This document shows positions 1-7,944 of a DNA stretch of 34,452 nt, one piece after another. Position 1 is the stretch's first letter, and each line of letters begins with the position of its first letter. The notes beneath the pieces are model-generated. The model ran no database searches, had not been told where the DNA came from, and saw nothing but the letters and a program-made list of their open reading frames with translations. Source of the DNA: an uncultured Gammaproteobacteria bacterium (GTDB lineage Bacteria; Pseudomonadota; Gammaproteobacteria; Pseudomonadales; Ketobacteraceae); the NCBI GenBank assembly GCA_913063495.1, contig CAJXXT010000034.1:1-34452 (forward strand), in the 5' to 3' direction. The translations under genes were made by a program, and so were the position numbers.

Positions 1-132
1 GGCGAAAAGGCATTTCAAATAAACAGTCAAAACTGTGTTCACTGTAAAACCTGCGACATTAAAGACCCAGCCCAGAATATCACCTGGGTTGTTCCTGAAG
101 GAACTGGCGGACCTAATTATCCAAACATGTAA
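1..132 (+). CDS. Electron-transfer flavoprotein-ubiquinone oxidoreductase, C-terminal end (partial)
   Basis: Only the last 43 residues are in the window; the gene begins upstream. The reading frame starts at base 1 and ends at TAA 130-132. The segment [13 protein letters not shown] followed by [15 protein letters not shown] is the characteristic C-terminal ferredoxin-like 4Fe-4S region of ETF-QO, which passes electrons from reduced ETF (loaded by acyl-CoA and other flavin dehydrogenases) to the quinone pool at the inner membrane. Three of the cluster cysteines are visible (residues 12, 15 and 18 of the fragment); the fourth would lie upstream. It fits with the acyl-CoA dehydrogenase and crotonase elsewhere in the window. 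Identification from the tail motif is firm; nothing can be said about the rest of the protein. Confidence 0.9.
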   Translation, partial: GEKAFQINSQNCVHCKTCDIKDPAQNITWVVPEGTGGPNYPNM

Positions 133-141
133 GTATGTTTA

Positions 142-207
142 GCGTAATTAATTAGCAATAAAAAAGGGCTCCTATTGGAGCCCTTTTTTATTGCTAATTA
201 ATTACGC
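142..207. terminator. Perfect 31-bp inverted-repeat bidirectional terminator
   Basis: Bases 142-172 and 177-207 are exact reverse complements over 31 bp, separated by a 4-base loop (TATT). The core is GGGCTCC/GGAGCCC flanked by A6 on one side and T6 on the other, so the hairpin has a U-tract in both directions. It lies between the end of the ETF-QO gene (plus) and the end of the DUF1285 gene (minus), as expected for a shared convergent terminator. The AT-rich outer extension (TAATTAATTAGCAATA) makes the stem unusually long. Confidence 0.92.
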
Positions 208-219
208 AAGTTTACTTTC

Positions 220-783
220 CTAAAAGCGCCCTAATTCAAAACGTTCCCCGCTACTTTCAAGAAACAATACATTTTCTGCACCCCGTTGTTCTGACACAGC
301 CACATCGATCAATTGATAAAATACACTTCTCGCTATGCGAGCTTTTAAGTTTTTTCTTACCACAACATACGGTGCAGGTTCATCATTGATGGTTAGTACA
401 GTAACCGGGTGCTCGGCATCCACGACAACCTGATCCCCCAAAGAGGTTTCAAAAATAATTTTCTGGGAATCTTCATGAATAACAATATCAAAACCAACCA
501 CTAGAAAAGGAACATCCTCTACAGAAAGTAACATTTTTTCTACAGGTGTCACTAAATAGTATTTTTCATCCTCATCTAAGCGAATGATTTTGGAAAACAT
601 CTTAACCAATTTTTCTCGCTTAAATACATCCCCCTGATGTGTCCAGGTTCCATCTCGACGTATGCAAATCTCACTATCACCACAATGCTCGGGATGCCAC
701 TCATCAACCGGAGGCAAATCTTGTTGCAAATCATCATTGTTAATGTCGTCAAGTAACGATACAGGATCTTTTATGGCTTTCAT
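220..783 (-). CDS. DUF1285 family protein
   Basis: A soluble protein of 187 residues if begun at the ATG at 783. I prefer that start because GGAAAT lies just before it, whereas the upstream in-frame ATG at 807 has only a very close GAAG; from 807 it would be 195 residues. The pattern PPVDEWHPEHCGDSEICIRRDGTW near the N-terminus followed by KLVKMFSKIIRLDEDEKYYLVTPVEK is typical of the DUF1285 family, widespread in Proteobacteria and of unknown function. No signal peptide or membrane segment is apparent. It follows the hybrid histidine kinase by about 50 bases on the same strand and may be the last gene of that transcript. Family assignment is from recalled sequence pattern; no biochemical role is claimed. 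Confidence 0.85.
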   Translation of the reverse strand: MKAIKDPVSLLDDINNDDLQQDLPPVDEWHPEHCGDSEICIRRDGTWTHQGDVFKREKLVKMFSKIIRLDEDEKYYLVTPVEKMLLSVEDVPFLVVGFDIVIHEDSQKIIFETSLGDQVVVDAEHPVTVLTINDEPAPYVVVRKNLKARIARSVFYQLIDVAVSEQRGAENVLFLESSGERFELGRF

Positions 784-832
784 TTTATTTCCAATAAAAA
801 ACAGCATTCTTCACGATAGTTATATCCCACCT

Positions 833-3277
833 TTAATCCCCTATCCATCGTTCCATTATCTTTACTATCTCTCCCGTTTTGAAAGGTTTGGCAATATAAT
901 CATCCATACCTGCTCTCATACAAGCTTCTCGATCACCTGACATTACATGTGCAGTCATGGCGATAACGGGTGTTCGACCACCTCCAGCGACTTCCTTTTT
1001 TCTGAAACGCCTTGTTGCTTGAAAGCCGTCAAGTACCGGCATTTGGCAATCCATAAACACCAAATCGAACTCTTTCTGTTCCAACAATATCAATGCCTCC
1101 TCACCATTTCCGGCGAGAGATACAGAAAACCCCATACTCTCGAGCCGCCCTTGTGCAACCTGCTGGTTTATACGGTTATCTTCTACCACCAAGATCTCCT
1201 TAACACCCGCAGCAGTCCTGACAACAATGGGCTCCACATTGTTCAGCTCTTCATTTAACCCCTGCAGCATCAGCACACACTCTCGAACATACCGTCGACG
1301 CAGAGGCTTTACCAAAAACTGGTAATTCAGTAACACTTTATCTTCTTTAGCCCTATTTCGATCATTTAGCGACCCTGTCAAAAGGATTTGACTAGGCTTA
1401 ATACAACATTGGACATCTTCCGACACGACAACTCGGCTAGCCTCGTCAAACCCTACTGCCAGGTTGATAATCAACCCGTCATAGCCCCCCCCTGATGAAA
1501 CCTTGCGCTCCAAAGTAGAGTAAAGCTCCTCACCATCCGAAACAACATCAAGCGTCACATGATAATGATCAAAGTAGGCTCTTAATGCCGCTGCGCTGGT
1601 GTCGTTTCTATCCACAACCAGCAAGGACATTGGTTTTTGTTGAGCGCCATTGAGTGTTTGATCGCGCAAAGACGGACTTTCTGGTGCAAAAGACACGTCA
1701 AACCAAAATGTACTGCCTTTACCTTCTTCACTTTCAACCCCGATACCACCATCCATTAAGTGCGTAAGCTGTCGACATAACGTCAAACCTAACCCCGTAC
1801 CACCAAACTTCCTAGTTGTTGATGAATCGGCCTGGGAAAACGTTTCAAATATTTTCTCCCTAACTTCTTCACGAATACCTACTCCTGTATCCTCAACCTC
1901 AAAACGAATACGAACAACATCATTACTCTCTTCAGTCACGGAATAGCTTAATTTCACATAACCCTTCGATGTAAACTTAATCGCGTTACCCACAATATTA
2001 AACACCAACTGCTTAAAACGTGTAGGGTCTCCCAATACCATGGTAGGAAGACGATCATCAAAAACGTATGCTAGCTCTACCCCTTTGGAATACGCCGACT
2101 CTCCGACAATAGCAAACACATCTTCAATAGCATCAGATATATCAAAAGGTATATGTTCAAGCACCATTTTGCCTTGTTCAATTTTTGACAAATCCAGTAC
2201 GTTATTTAACAACTCTAGCAACAGGTTTCCGGACTCATAAGCAACACCAACATAATGCTCCTGATCGTTTGTCAGCCCTGTCTCAGATAATAATGACAAC
2301 ATTCCCAACACACCGTTCATAGGGGTTCTTAACTCATGGCTCATCGTAGCAAGAAACTGCGCCTTGGCATTGGCACTTTCCTCTGCAACCTTTTTGTTTT
2401 CTTCCGATATCCGAATAGCTCGATTAGCTTGCTTCAACGCTTTAACAGTTTCTTCAAGACTAATATTGGCGGCTTGCAGCTCACTCGTCCGATCTTCAAC
2501 TTCAGCTTCCAACTCCAAATAGTGCCTATTGAGTTCTGCATCTCGCTCACCAAGCTCTTCTAACATACCGTTAAAGGCCTCAGTCAAGTGACCCAACTCA
2601 TCATCGGCAAATTTATGCACTCTCACTGCATAATTTTTATCTTTACGAACCGTTGAAACCGCCTTTTTTAAATGGGTAATAGGGTCAGAAACAAGGCGTA
2701 ACATTCGGGATAACACTAACAAGGAAATGATAAATGTCACACACAAAACCACAGCAACAATCAGTATGGCCCTTGACTTAAAAGCATCAAATTGCGCCAA
2801 GCTAGAACGAATGTAAATCGATCCAATCACTTCATCATCGAGTTCGATTTGGCTATGGACAAAAATACCCTCATTCGAAAAAACCACTGTAGGCGCATGA
2901 CTTCCTGGCCATTGCAAACGACCACTCTTTATTTCACTATACCCACCGTTAAACACCTCTGCATTTGCCGCTACATATTCCGCAAAAATATCCCCGTCGC
3001 CATTAAAGATCAGAGATTCTTGAATTTGAGGTATAGATTGAAGAGATGCCAATATCTCTGATGCCGTTACCGCATCGTCAAACGCCACGGATGCTGCGAC
3101 GTTGTACGCAATCACTTCCGTATGCGAAACCAACTCATTAATAATACGCTCTCTAACAGCTGTTCTCTCAATAGATACAAAAACCCCAGTTGCCGACAGC
3201 AATGCGCTAACCACAACAACAACATTAATAACAATCAGTTTTTTGGAAACAGATAAACGATTAAACAACTCTTTCAT
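833..3277 (-). CDS. CHASE8-like/HAMP hybrid sensor histidine kinase with two receiver domains
   Basis: Membrane sensor of 814 residues. TM1 is at about 13-36 and TM2 at about 169-190, enclosing a periplasmic domain of about 130 residues resembling the CHASE8 sensor of YfiN/DgcN. HAMP follows (about 190-245), then a coiled coil (about 245-305), HisKA with the phospho-acceptor H314 in SHELRTP, and a HATPase_c domain (N box IVGNAIKF about 428, DTGVGI about 463, GGTGLGL about 492). A first receiver-like domain (about 550-672) has Asn605 where the phospho-Asp should be. A second receiver (about 693-812) is intact: ED 699-700, D743 in FMDCQMP, K797 in KPF. The start overlaps the stop of the yfiR-like gene by 4 bases, so the two are translationally coupled. 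By analogy with YfiR-YfiN, the periplasmic partner probably gates the sensor, here with a phosphorelay output instead of a diguanylate cyclase. Confidence 0.92.
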   Translation of the reverse strand: MKELFNRLSVSKKLIVINVVVVVSALLSATGVFVSIERTAVRERIINELVSHTEVIAYNVAASVAFDDAVTASEILASLQSIPQIQESLIFNGDGDIFAEYVAANAEVFNGGYSEIKSGRLQWPGSHAPTVVFSNEGIFVHSQIELDDEVIGSIYIRSSLAQFDAFKSRAILIVAVVLCVTFIISLLVLSRMLRLVSDPITHLKKAVSTVRKDKNYAVRVHKFADDELGHLTEAFNGMLEELGERDAELNRHYLELEAEVEDRTSELQAANISLEETVKALKQANRAIRISEENKKVAEESANAKAQFLATMSHELRTPMNGVLGMLSLLSETGLTNDQEHYVGVAYESGNLLLELLNNVLDLSKIEQGKMVLEHIPFDISDAIEDVFAIVGESAYSKGVELAYVFDDRLPTMVLGDPTRFKQLVFNIVGNAIKFTSKGYVKLSYSVTEESNDVVRIRFEVEDTGVGIREEVREKIFETFSQADSSTTRKFGGTGLGLTLCRQLTHLMDGGIGVESEEGKGSTFWFDVSFAPESPSLRDQTLNGAQQKPMSLLVVDRNDTSAAALRAYFDHYHVTLDVVSDGEELYSTLERKVSSGGGYDGLIINLAVGFDEASRVVVSEDVQCCIKPSQILLTGSLNDRNRAKEDKVLLNYQFLVKPLRRRYVRECVLMLQGLNEELNNVEPIVVRTAAGVKEILVVEDNRINQQVAQGRLESMGFSVSLAGNGEEALILLEQKEFDLVFMDCQMPVLDGFQATRRFRKKEVAGGGRTPVIAMTAHVMSGDREACMRAGMDDYIAKPFKTGEIVKIMERWIGD

Positions 3278-3840
3278 TGCTTACCTCCCTCTTCTATATC
3301 ACCAACAATCTTAGCCAAGTTCAACAAACGGGAGCTAATATCCAAACTTGAATCCTTTGCATGCTCCACACTAATTTCAAAACGCAACTTTTCACCATCG
3401 ATATAGAAATTGATCACCCCTCCCTTATTGATAAACCCTTCTTCTTCTCCAACCCAAAGCTGGCCCTTGATGCGCTCAACACGCTCAAACCAACGAAATG
3501 AATGCTGAGGGTCGATATAAACAATATGGCAACCCAGGGAATCCCCATGTTTCCCTAGCGCTACAATTTGCACTCTATGCCCCTGGATTGTCTTGCCAGA
3601 GTGATTTCGAAGCTCATTAGTTAACGATTCTGTTGCTGCGGCACAAAAAACTAAGTTAGCATTTTTGGAAGGTAAAACGTCTTGAGGCCAGCTGATAAGC
3701 TTGGCAAAACTTAAGATATAAGCCGCTTTTAATTTATCAGGAGCGTCGATTTCAGCAACAGCTGAACGCACAGTCAAAGGTAGCGCTACAAGCACCATCG
3801 CATAACACATCCTTTTGAAAACTGTCCTTAACTGTCCCAT
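3274..3840 (-). CDS. YfiR family periplasmic protein (DUF4154)
   Basis: 188 residues with an N-terminal export signal (hydrophobic stretch CYAMVLVALPLTV, likely cleavage after AVA near residue 29). The mature part has the YfiR/DUF4154 pattern: LKAAYILSFAKLISWPQ early, LVFCAAATESL in the middle, VYIDPQHS, and GGVINFYIDGEKLRFEISVEHAK before the C-terminal LDISSRLLNLAKIV. YfiR of Pseudomonas is a periplasmic repressor of the diguanylate cyclase YfiN. Here it is joined by a 4-base ATGA overlap to a CHASE8-like hybrid kinase, so it is probably that kinase's periplasmic ligand or inhibitor. The start at 3840 has an AGGTG just upstream; an alternative ATG 11 codons later would give a shorter signal peptide. 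Confidence 0.88.
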   Translation of the reverse strand: MGQLRTVFKRMCYAMVLVALPLTVRSAVAEIDAPDKLKAAYILSFAKLISWPQDVLPSKNANLVFCAAATESLTNELRNHSGKTIQGHRVQIVALGKHGDSLGCHIVYIDPQHSFRWFERVERIKGQLWVGEEEGFINKGGVINFYIDGEKLRFEISVEHAKDSSLDISSRLLNLAKIVGDIEEGGKQ

Positions 3841-4161
3841 GACACCTAATTAGCCACTAATTGAGCCTATCGCGCTCGGCATACCTGTAAATTAAAGGAG
3901 TGGATAATATCAACATTCACCCACTTTTTCAGCCTATATACCATTGATTTTTTTACAAATTGTCCAGCATACAGCATGTAAGTATAGCCCCTAAAGCCAT
4001 AAACATACGCTGATCCTACACAAATGTGGCCTTATTGCATCTCTAGCCCCGACAGCCAGCCACGGAATCAATATAAGTAACTATAATCAAACTAAGTAAT
4101 AAAGCTATCAACAACTATATTTTAGTAATAAACGTACATGTAGAAATAAGGCTATCGAACA
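3841..4161. other. Divergent intergenic region without a gene
   Basis: This 321-bp AT-rich stretch separates the yfiR-like gene (minus) from the pseudo-receiver regulator (plus), so it must hold promoters for both. A consensus TATAAT lies at 4082-4087, but I see no matching -35 hexamer at 16-18 bases. The ribosome binding site of the downstream gene is probably the AAGG at about 4148-4151. No ORF of convincing composition, RNA gene or strong hairpin was seen. Confidence 0.5.
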
Positions 4162-5277
4162 ATGAGTAATGGTATAAACAGCGTTCTGATAATTGATGTC
4201 GAAGGTGATGATGTACAAATTGTTGAAGGCATGTTATCTGAAGATTTTGATGTAACCGTTTGCAACGTCTCCGAGAAGGCAATTGATGCCGTCAACCAAT
4301 CAATTCCAGGCGTCATCCTATTGAATCCCGCCATGAAAAAACTGGACACATTATCCGTTGTTGCAACAGCGAAAAACCTTGATCCCAAAAGCCATGTTAT
4401 CTTTCTATCGGATCTCATTAGCATTGATGACAGTATTCTGGCATATGAACAGGGCGCAGATGACTTTATACCAAAGCCTTATAACCCTATAGAGCTCTAC
4501 TACAAGATTGAAAGCCATGTAAAAAAAGCCACAGAACGAGCTAAGCTTGCAGCAAATGCCGATTCCGCTCGTTCTGCGGCATTTGCTGCAATGGAAAGTA
4601 ATAGTGAAATGGGTATCATTTTGCGTTATATGGAAGAAATCACCAGCTGCAACAGTTACAGCGACTTGGGGTTTAGCTTAGCGCAAACCGTTCAATTATT
4701 CGGTGTAAATGCTACGGTACAAATAAGAGGAATTAATAAGGTTTTTAATGTTGGCTGCGAGAATGACTCATTTGAAGCAAGCTTACTCTCAAAAAGCGTT
4801 GAAAAAGGGAAAATTATTGAAGGCGCACACAAACTAATAATAAATGACAAACGCATATCCCTTCTTATTAAAAACACACCCGACAAAGATGACCCCAAGC
4901 ATGGTCGCATAAAAGATAATCTTGCCATGATGATCAGTGCAACTGGAGCCAGAGTGATTACCATAGATCTGGTTACTCAGCTTGAAATACAGCGTGAATC
5001 AGGACTCAATGCTATTATTGGAAATGCTCGTAGCAGCATGCACAACATTCGCGACACCTTTAATATCTATGAGAAAAATATCTGGTCAAAGATACAAGAA
5101 TATAGAGAACATACTGAAAGTGTTTTAAACACACTAGGATTAAGCGAAGAGCAGGAAGAAACGCTCATGGAATCACTTGATCAATTTGTTCAACAAGTTA
5201 TTGAAACCGATGAAACCAAAGACCTTATAGAATCTAGCTTTACCAATTTATTGGGCGAACTAGATAAACTTAGTTAG
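4162..5277 (+). CDS. Response-regulator-like protein with a receiver domain lacking the phospho-Asp
   Basis: 371 residues. Residues 7-115 fit a CheY-like receiver: beta1 VLIIDVEGDD, an alpha4-beta5 region EQGADDFIPKPYNP with the conserved Lys105, and Asn55 in VILLNPAMKKLD where the phosphorylated Asp normally lies. The codon is AAT, so the change is real in this sequence. The rest (about 140-371) contains a folded region of about 120 residues (YSDLGFSLAQTVQLFGVNATVQIRG onward) of unknown type, possibly GAF-like. An acidic helical C-terminus follows, rich in Gln and Glu and probably coiled coil. There is no DNA-binding, GGDEF, EAL or kinase motif. It stands alone, divergent from the YfiR/hybrid-kinase operon and convergent with the alcohol dehydrogenase gene. 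It is probably a phosphorylation-independent signalling adaptor; the function is unknown. Confidence 0.8.
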   Translation: MSNGINSVLIIDVEGDDVQIVEGMLSEDFDVTVCNVSEKAIDAVNQSIPGVILLNPAMKKLDTLSVVATAKNLDPKSHVIFLSDLISIDDSILAYEQGADDFIPKPYNPIELYYKIESHVKKATERAKLAANADSARSAAFAAMESNSEMGIILRYMEEITSCNSYSDLGFSLAQTVQLFGVNATVQIRGINKVFNVGCENDSFEASLLSKSVEKGKIIEGAHKLIINDKRISLLIKNTPDKDDPKHGRIKDNLAMMISATGARVITIDLVTQLEIQRESGLNAIIGNARSSMHNIRDTFNIYEKNIWSKIQEYREHTESVLNTLGLSEEQEETLMESLDQFVQQVIETDETKDLIESSFTNLLGELDKLS

Positions 5278-5346
5278 CTATACGTAGTTAACTATACTTC
5301 TTTTCGTTTCGAAGCCCTGCCTGACGCAGTTTGATATATGCATACA

Positions 5347-6516
5347 CTAACCCACCGCCAGTCGAAAAACGTCTGAATAATCCTCAGCAGTCAATGGAAT
5401 GGGATTCCCTGCAGCAGAAGGATCCGCAAAAGCAAATTGACCAATATCCTTTGCGTTATCTGCAACAATCCCAATATCCTTCAAATTATTAGGAATGCCC
5501 AGCGCTTCTCTCCATGACAACAGCCATTCGACAAAACTCCCTGCACTGCAATCATCTAATTGTAAATAGCGAGCAATGTTCTCGAGCTTTGGTGATATTT
5601 CCGTCATATTTTTCTGAATAACATATGGCAATATAATTGCGTTTAACAATCCATGGTGTTTATCAAAAATAGCTCCCAAAGGATGCGCTAACGCATGGAC
5701 TGCGCCTAGGCCCTTTTGAAATGCAGTTGCCCCCATAGTGGAAGCCGCCATCATATTTGCTCTTGCAACATTATTATTTCCATCCATATAAGCCACCAAC
5801 AAATTATCCTTGATAAGCCGCATCCCTTCCAATGCAATCCCATCTGCCATCGGATGAAAGCCTGGTGCACAATACGCTTCAAAACAATGAACAAAGGCAT
5901 CCACGCCCGTTGCTGCTGTAATCGCTGGCGGAAGCCCAAGCGTTAACGCAGGATCACACACAACGGTTTCTGGAAGCATTTTTGGATGAAAAATAATAAC
6001 TTTCTTTTGTCGCCGCTCATCAACAATAACTGAAGCCCGCCCTACCTCTGACCCAGTACCTGACGTTGTAGGCAACGCAATAATGGGTGCCACTCCTTCA
6101 ACAATAACTCGTAACCAATTATCTCCCTCATCTTCGAAATCCCACAACGGTCTATTCTGCCCACTCATCAACGCAATTGCTTTGCCCGCATCTAGCGCAC
6201 TACCACCACCAAGAGCGATAACCGCATCATGATTACCCGCCTTGAATACCTTCACTCCCTCATCGATATTTTCCCCTGTAGGGTTTGCCTTTACATCTGA
6301 AAATACGGATAAAGAAATTGACGCAGCAGCAAATGAGGCAACCAATGATGTAACAAAAGGCAAGCCAACAATCCCCTGGTCACACACCAATAAAGGATTA
6401 TCAAACCCTTGGTCTCGACATAAGCCAGGGACTTTTGAAATCGTATCAACACCAAAAATAATGGATGTTGGGTAATTCCAAGATCCGGATAGCCTATCGA
6501 CATTATTACCGCTCAT
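5347..6516 (-). CDS. Iron-containing (group III) alcohol dehydrogenase
   Basis: 389 residues, the normal length for the family. It has the NAD-binding loop GGGSALDAGKA (103-113) and PTTSGTGSEVGR (149-160). The four metal ligands can be placed by comparison with lactaldehyde reductase FucO: D206 and H210 in GVDAFVHCFEA, H274 in VHALAHPLG, and H288 in DKHHG. Such enzymes interconvert alcohols and aldehydes with NAD(P)H in the cytoplasm. The gene is third in a minus-strand operon after the glutamine-synthetase-like ligase and an aldehyde dehydrogenase, with only 9 bases between it and the latter. It therefore probably oxidises the alcohol end of a gamma-glutamylated substrate, or handles an alcohol/aldehyde shared with the dehydrogenase. 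No strong ribosome binding site is visible, suggesting translational coupling. The substrate cannot be read from the sequence. Confidence 0.93.
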   Translation of the reverse strand: MSGNNVDRLSGSWNYPTSIIFGVDTISKVPGLCRDQGFDNPLLVCDQGIVGLPFVTSLVASFAAASISLSVFSDVKANPTGENIDEGVKVFKAGNHDAVIALGGGSALDAGKAIALMSGQNRPLWDFEDEGDNWLRVIVEGVAPIIALPTTSGTGSEVGRASVIVDERRQKKVIIFHPKMLPETVVCDPALTLGLPPAITAATGVDAFVHCFEAYCAPGFHPMADGIALEGMRLIKDNLLVAYMDGNNNVARANMMAASTMGATAFQKGLGAVHALAHPLGAIFDKHHGLLNAIILPYVIQKNMTEISPKLENIARYLQLDDCSAGSFVEWLLSWREALGIPNNLKDIGIVADNAKDIGQFAFADPSAAGNPIPLTAEDYSDVFRLAVG

Positions 6517-6525
6517 AATTAGTGC

Positions 6526-7911
6526 TCATAGCAATCTCAAATGAAAAGACTTTGGACGGGTTAACTGCTCATACCCAATATGCGAAAGGGTACAGCCACG
6601 GCCAGATTGTTTAACACCTACCCACGGCAAATATGGATCAAGATAATCACACCGGTTCATAAACACCGTCCCAGTTTGAATAACATTCCCCAACGTTCTC
6701 GCGACGTCAAGATTGGCAGTCCAAAGTGATGCAGTTAACCCAAAATCACTGTCGTTCATCAAAAATAACGCTTCATCATCGCTTTTGACGGACATAATAC
6801 CGAGAACAGGGCCAAAGCTCTCTTCTTTCATTAATGACATAGAATGATCAACATCCACCAAGATTTGAGGGGCCAAATATGCTCCATTTCCCTGATGTGA
6901 GGGAAATTCATTTACATTGACGCAACTTTTTGCCCCCATCGACTCTGCCTGGGCAACCTGCTGTCTAACCCAATCTGCAGCTTTCGCATTTACCATTGGC
7001 CCCAATGTTGTTGAAGGATCTTGCGGCAACCCCAGCTGATACTCCGACACCAAAGCAACCGCCCGCTGCACAAATTCATCAAAGTGATGTTCATGAACGT
7101 AAACGCGCTCTATTCCACAGCAAGACTGACCAGAGTTAAAGAATGCACCATCAACAATACCCTCTACTGAAAATGGGATATTTGCATCACTAAGAACATA
7201 GGCAGGATCTTTTCCTCCCAGCTCCAACCCTACCCCCTTAAATAACCCTGCGGCTGATTGCTCTACAGAACGCCCGGCTTCAACAGACCCTGTGAACGCG
7301 ACAAAATCAATTCGTTCATCAGCAACAATCTCACTGGCACTTGAATGATCAACATGCAAATACTGAAATACCCCTTGTGGTAGGCCAGCAAAATCAAATG
7401 CTTTTTGAAACCGTTCAGCACATAACAAGGTTTGGACTGAGTGTTTTAGAACAACCGTATTCCCCGCCACAAGCGCCGGTATGATCGTATTCACCGCTGT
7501 GAGGTAAGGATAATTCCACGGTGCTATAACGAACACTGTACCCAAAGGGTCACGTTGAATATAACGCTCAAAATCCGATGCCCCACTAATGCTACGGGGA
7601 GCTAATTGATCCGGAGCTAACGCTAACATCACTTCAGCTCGCTCTATTAGCCCCACTACTTCACCCTCGACGTAGCGTATCGGACGCCCCATCTGCCAGG
7701 TGATTTCTTTTGCTATATCGGCTTTATGATCTGAAAAATACATCAATGCCTTTTTGCAGTAGGCAATACGCTCATCAAGTGTTGCCGCTTTCCATTGGGG
7801 CTGCGTGGACTTGGCAGCTACAAGTATTTGATCTATTTCTTTATCGTCCGCATACATTCGCTCGCAATAAACAGTACCGTCAACAGGACTAATTAGCTGT
7901 ATCTCTGCCAT
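6526..7911 (-). CDS. NAD(P)-dependent aldehyde dehydrogenase
   Basis: 461 residues, slightly short but complete for the ALDH superfamily. Catalytic features are present: N133 in APWNYPY, E230 in LELGGKDP, the nucleophile C264 in FNSGQSCCG, and the coenzyme loop FTGSVEAGR (206-214). A late SFGPVLGI motif is also present. It oxidises an aldehyde to the acid in the cytoplasm. It resembles the succinate-semialdehyde/aminoaldehyde branch more than the acylating type, but that is an impression from motifs. It sits between the ligase gene (33 bases upstream) and the iron alcohol dehydrogenase (9 bases downstream), so an alcohol-to-aldehyde-to-acid sequence on one substrate is the natural reading. 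Confidence 0.93.
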   Translation of the reverse strand: MAEIQLISPVDGTVYCERMYADDKEIDQILVAAKSTQPQWKAATLDERIAYCKKALMYFSDHKADIAKEITWQMGRPIRYVEGEVVGLIERAEVMLALAPDQLAPRSISGASDFERYIQRDPLGTVFVIAPWNYPYLTAVNTIIPALVAGNTVVLKHSVQTLLCAERFQKAFDFAGLPQGVFQYLHVDHSSASEIVADERIDFVAFTGSVEAGRSVEQSAAGLFKGVGLELGGKDPAYVLSDANIPFSVEGIVDGAFFNSGQSCCGIERVYVHEHHFDEFVQRAVALVSEYQLGLPQDPSTTLGPMVNAKAADWVRQQVAQAESMGAKSCVNVNEFPSHQGNGAYLAPQILVDVDHSMSLMKEESFGPVLGIMSVKSDDEALFLMNDSDFGLTASLWTANLDVARTLGNVIQTGTVFMNRCDYLDPYLPWVGVKQSGRGCTLSHIGYEQLTRPKSFHLRLL

Positions 7912-7944
7912 AACGCCTAAGCTCTTGTGCTAAAGGAAAATCCC

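Noticed and set aside
662-940. 92-aa plus-strand ORF
   Set aside because: It overlaps the DUF1285 and hybrid-kinase genes antisense and has no domain or ribosome binding site of note.
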